The notes under the pieces were generated by a model. It ran no database searches and was not told where the DNA came from. It was given only the letters and a program-made list of their open reading frames with translations. The position numbers and the translations under genes are program-made. A DNA stretch of 64,000 nucleotides from a virus, in the IMG/VR virus record IMGVR_UViG_3300046387_000246, positions 1 through 64,000 of that record, one strand, 5' to 3'. This document shows, piece by piece, positions 62,029 to 64,000 of this stretch (within the stretch, counting starts at the first letter, position 1; each line of letters opens with the position of its first letter).

Positions 62029-62846
62029 TGGCACAACCTAATTCAAAAGCAACATTAAAGGAGTTTGCTCTTCGTAGACTCGGTAAACCTGTATTGGAAA
62101 TAAATGTTTCTGATGATCAGGTAGATGATGCATTAGATTATACTATTGAAAAGTTTCAAGAATATCACTACGGTGGTTCTGAGAAGATGTATATGAAGCA
62201 TCAGTTTACTGCTGAAGATTTAGCTAGGTTCCAAGCAGATGAATCTACAACTGGTACTGATACTTTACAGGCAGGTAATACAGGAACTGTATTTAAAACA
62301 CAGTCAAACTATTTGATAATGCCTGATCATATTCGGGCAGTGAATGGTATCTTTACTTTCCAAGATAAGGGTACTGCAAATATGTTTGATATTAGATATC
62401 AGTTACGTTTGAATGACCTGTTTGATTTTACATCAACACAGTTTCATCATTACTATATGATTCAGACACACCTTCAAACTATTAACTTCTTACTAGAAGG
62501 AATGAAACCAACTAGGTTCAATGCTTCTAATGGTAAGTTGTTTATTGATATGGATGTTCTAACTGATGTTAGAGAAGGTGAGTTTGTTGTTATGGAATGT
62601 GTCAGTGCTATTGATCCAGCTAACTGGACAAAAATATATAATATTATGTGGGTTAAAGATTATGCAACCGCAATGCTGAAGAAGCAATGGGGTCAAAATA
62701 TGACTAAGTTTCAGAACGTTCAATTACCAGGTGGAGTTACTCTTAATGGTGAGAAGATTTATTCTGATGCTGTGACTGAATTAGAACAACTAGATGAACA
62801 ACTTCGTAACACATACGAAACTCCACCTATGGATATGATCGGCTAA
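62028..62846 (+). CDS. 13: Neck protein gp13
   Basis: A 272-residue protein; T4 gp13 has 309. The N-terminus (SKATLKEFALRRLGKPVLEINVSDDQVDDALDYTIEKFQEYHYGGSEK) is the conserved gp13 signature, and the WVKDYATAMLKKQWGQNMTKFQNVQLPGGVTLNG segment is conserved near the C-terminus. gp13 closes the filled head and forms part of the collar that joins head and tail. It is followed by gp14 in a 1-nt overlap. Confidence 0.9.
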   Translation: MAQPNSKATLKEFALRRLGKPVLEINVSDDQVDDALDYTIEKFQEYHYGGSEKMYMKHQFTAEDLARFQADESTTGTDTLQAGNTGTVFKTQSNYLIMPDHIRAVNGIFTFQDKGTANMFDIRYQLRLNDLFDFTSTQFHHYYMIQTHLQTINFLLEGMKPTRFNASNGKLFIDMDVLTDVREGEFVVMECVSAIDPANWTKIYNIMWVKDYATAMLKKQWGQNMTKFQNVQLPGGVTLNGEKIYSDAVTELEQLDEQLRNTYETPPMDMIG

Positions 62847-63712
62847 TGGCTACTAATTCTTATTTCACAATGGGAACTTCGGGGGAACAGAACCTCGTTG
62901 GATCTCTAGTTAAAGAACAGATAAAAATGTTCGGTCAGGATGTGTATTACATTCCTAGAGTCATAGTGGATGAAGATCCTGCATTTGGTGAAGACTCGAT
63001 GTCTAAATTTGATGACGCATATATTATAGAAGCGTACTTAGAAAACGTACAAGGATTTGAAGGAGATGGAGATTTATACAGTAAGTTTGGTGTAAGGATA
63101 TCTGATCAAGTTACATTTGTTATATCAAGGGATAGGTTCACAGAGTTAGTGGATGACAATACAACTCTAGTGGTTGAAGGTAGACCTAATGAAGGTGACT
63201 TAATTTACTTCCCTTTAGCATCTAAGTTATTCCAAATTCAATATGTAGAATATGAAACTCCTTTCTTCCAATTAGGTAAGATTCATACTTGGGGTTTGAA
63301 ATGTGAACTCTTCGAGTTCAGCAACGAGAACTTCGATACAGGTGTGGATGCTATTGATGTAGTTGAAAGAAATTTCTCTACTACTATCACTCTAAATTTT
63401 GCAGAGGGTGGAAGTGGTACCTTTACTGCTGGTGAAACAATTGCAGGTGGTACATCTAATGTAACTGCTGAGGTTAAATCGTTTGATTCTACTACAAGAC
63501 AACTACAGATATACAACAGGTCTGGTATCTTTACAATTCCAGAAACCGTTACTGGACAGACATCTGGAGCAGCGTGGACAACCTCAAGTTATAATACCCT
63601 AAATAATACTAACTCAGAGTTTGATCAAAATCAATTCTTTGAGACAGGTGGTGATGCAATACTTGACTTTAGTCAAGGCAATCCATTTGGTGAATTCGGA
63701 GGCAAGAGTTAA
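62846..63712 (+). CDS. 14: Neck protein gp14
   Basis: A 288-residue protein; T4 gp14 has 256. The N-terminal half (EQNLVGSLVKEQIKMFGQDVYYIPR, DPAFGEDSMSKFDDAYIIEAYLENV, FSKFGVRISDQVTFVISRDRF) is the conserved gp14 region. The C-terminal part carries a 'GETIAGGTSNVTAEVKSFD...ETVTGQTSGA' insert of the type seen in the 624-residue, 2404-residue and giant proteins, so even the neck protein has received this module. It follows gp13 and precedes gp15 (1-nt overlap), the normal order. Confidence 0.9.
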   Translation: MATNSYFTMGTSGEQNLVGSLVKEQIKMFGQDVYYIPRVIVDEDPAFGEDSMSKFDDAYIIEAYLENVQGFEGDGDLYSKFGVRISDQVTFVISRDRFTELVDDNTTLVVEGRPNEGDLIYFPLASKLFQIQYVEYETPFFQLGKIHTWGLKCELFEFSNENFDTGVDAIDVVERNFSTTITLNFAEGGSGTFTAGETIAGGTSNVTAEVKSFDSTTRQLQIYNRSGIFTIPETVTGQTSGAAWTTSSYNTLNNTNSEFDQNQFFETGGDAILDFSQGNPFGEFGGKS

Positions 63713-64000
63713 TGTTAGGAACATATTCGTACAACGAAATATTTCGTAAGACTGTTATCGCATTTGGTACTATCTTCAATAACATTGAAGTAAAACGTCA
63801 GGCAACTGGTGCAGCAACTGAAGTTATGAAGGTACCTTTGGCATACGGTCCGAAGGATAAATTTCTAGCACGTTTGAATCAAACTGCTGATGCAAGTGAT
63901 AGAACAACTCAAATTACTTTACCTCGTATTTCATTTGAAATATCTGGTTTCTCTTATGACACCACAAGGAAAGTAGCACCTACTCAGATCATACGTCACG
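63712..64000 (+). CDS. 15: Tail sheath stabiliser gp15 (5' part)
   Basis: Starts at ATG 63712, 1-nt overlap with gp14, and runs off the window after 96 residues. The sequence (MLGTYSYNEIFRKTVIAFGTIFNNIEVKRQ, LAYGPKDKFLARLNQ, LPRISFEISGFSYD) aligns with T4 gp15 ('YFYNSSFRRYATLMGDLFSNIQIKRQ', 'ITYASKEHFMMKLN', 'LPRINLHLVDFSY'). gp15 caps the sheath and tail tube and binds the neck. No full-length check is possible here. Confidence 0.9.
   Translation, partial: MLGTYSYNEIFRKTVIAFGTIFNNIEVKRQATGAATEVMKVPLAYGPKDKFLARLNQTADASDRTTQITLPRISFEISGFSYDTTRKVAPTQIIRH

Noticed and set aside
1-64000. tRNA genes, integrase, transposases, photosynthesis genes
   Set aside because: I looked for tRNA cloverleafs, insertion-sequence ends and psbA/psbD-like proteins and saw none; without tools a weak tRNA could be missed.

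Overview
The window looks like part of the genome of a marine T4-like cyanomyovirus (a contractile-tailed phage of Synechococcus or Prochlorococcus). The main evidence is gene order on one strand: gp25, gp6, a giant structural gene, gp8, a DUF4815-type structural protein, a long tail fibre, then gp13, gp14 and the start of gp15. T4-type late promoters (TATAAATA) precede several structural genes. The DNA is AT-rich, genes are packed with 1-8 nt overlaps, and every gene I can support is on the + strand. No tRNA, rRNA, integrase, transposase, CRISPR array or photosynthesis gene was seen. A related phage of another marine bacterium cannot be excluded.

Region 1 (1-4,245) is an accessory region of very small genes of unknown function, plus one probable PD-(D/E)XK nuclease. 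Five intergenic gaps carry the same promoter module: a palindrome G(A/C)CA-N10-TG(T/G)C, then 32-33 nt, then TATAAT with a conserved downstream tail and no recognisable -35 box. It ends at an intrinsic terminator overlapping a consensus sigma70 promoter, which reads into a NUMOD4/HNH endonuclease gene (4,245-4,574).

Region 2 (4,575-8,013) starts with an AT-rich intergenic stretch holding two DnaA-box-like repeats and a perfect-hexamer sigma70 promoter. Next come a 52-residue basic protein, an NlpC/P60-type peptidase, an AbrB/MazE-like small protein, two 2-oxoglutarate/Fe(II) oxygenase-like proteins flanking a membrane protein, and further small proteins.

Region 3 (7,964-63,712 and beyond) is the virion cassette: a 1152-residue structural protein, a PAAR-like spike tip, gp25, gp6, and one uninterrupted 8566-codon ORF (25.7 kb, about 40% of the window). 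That giant ORF is a mosaic of Gly-rich GxGY repeats, a YHYH domain, a beta-propeller-like segment, two LamG-like domains, helical Cys-containing repeats, about 20 copies of a YPR-centred repeat, and a C-terminal Ig-like domain. It is followed by a small protein of similar composition (YHYH, cupredoxin, Ig), a fibre-like protein also ending in a cupredoxin-like domain, further structural proteins, gp8, a 2404-residue DUF4815 protein, two short coiled-coil proteins, a terminator and late promoter, a 2230-residue tail fibre, a secreted-looking small protein, and the neck genes gp13, gp14 and gp15.

Region 3 would build the baseplate, its fibres and the neck. Regions 1 and 2 look like early or middle host-takeover genes plus accessory enzymes. 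The points most worth following are the giant mosaic ORF, the paired proteins with intact type-1 copper ligand sets, and the five-copy promoter module with a compensatory base change in its palindrome.
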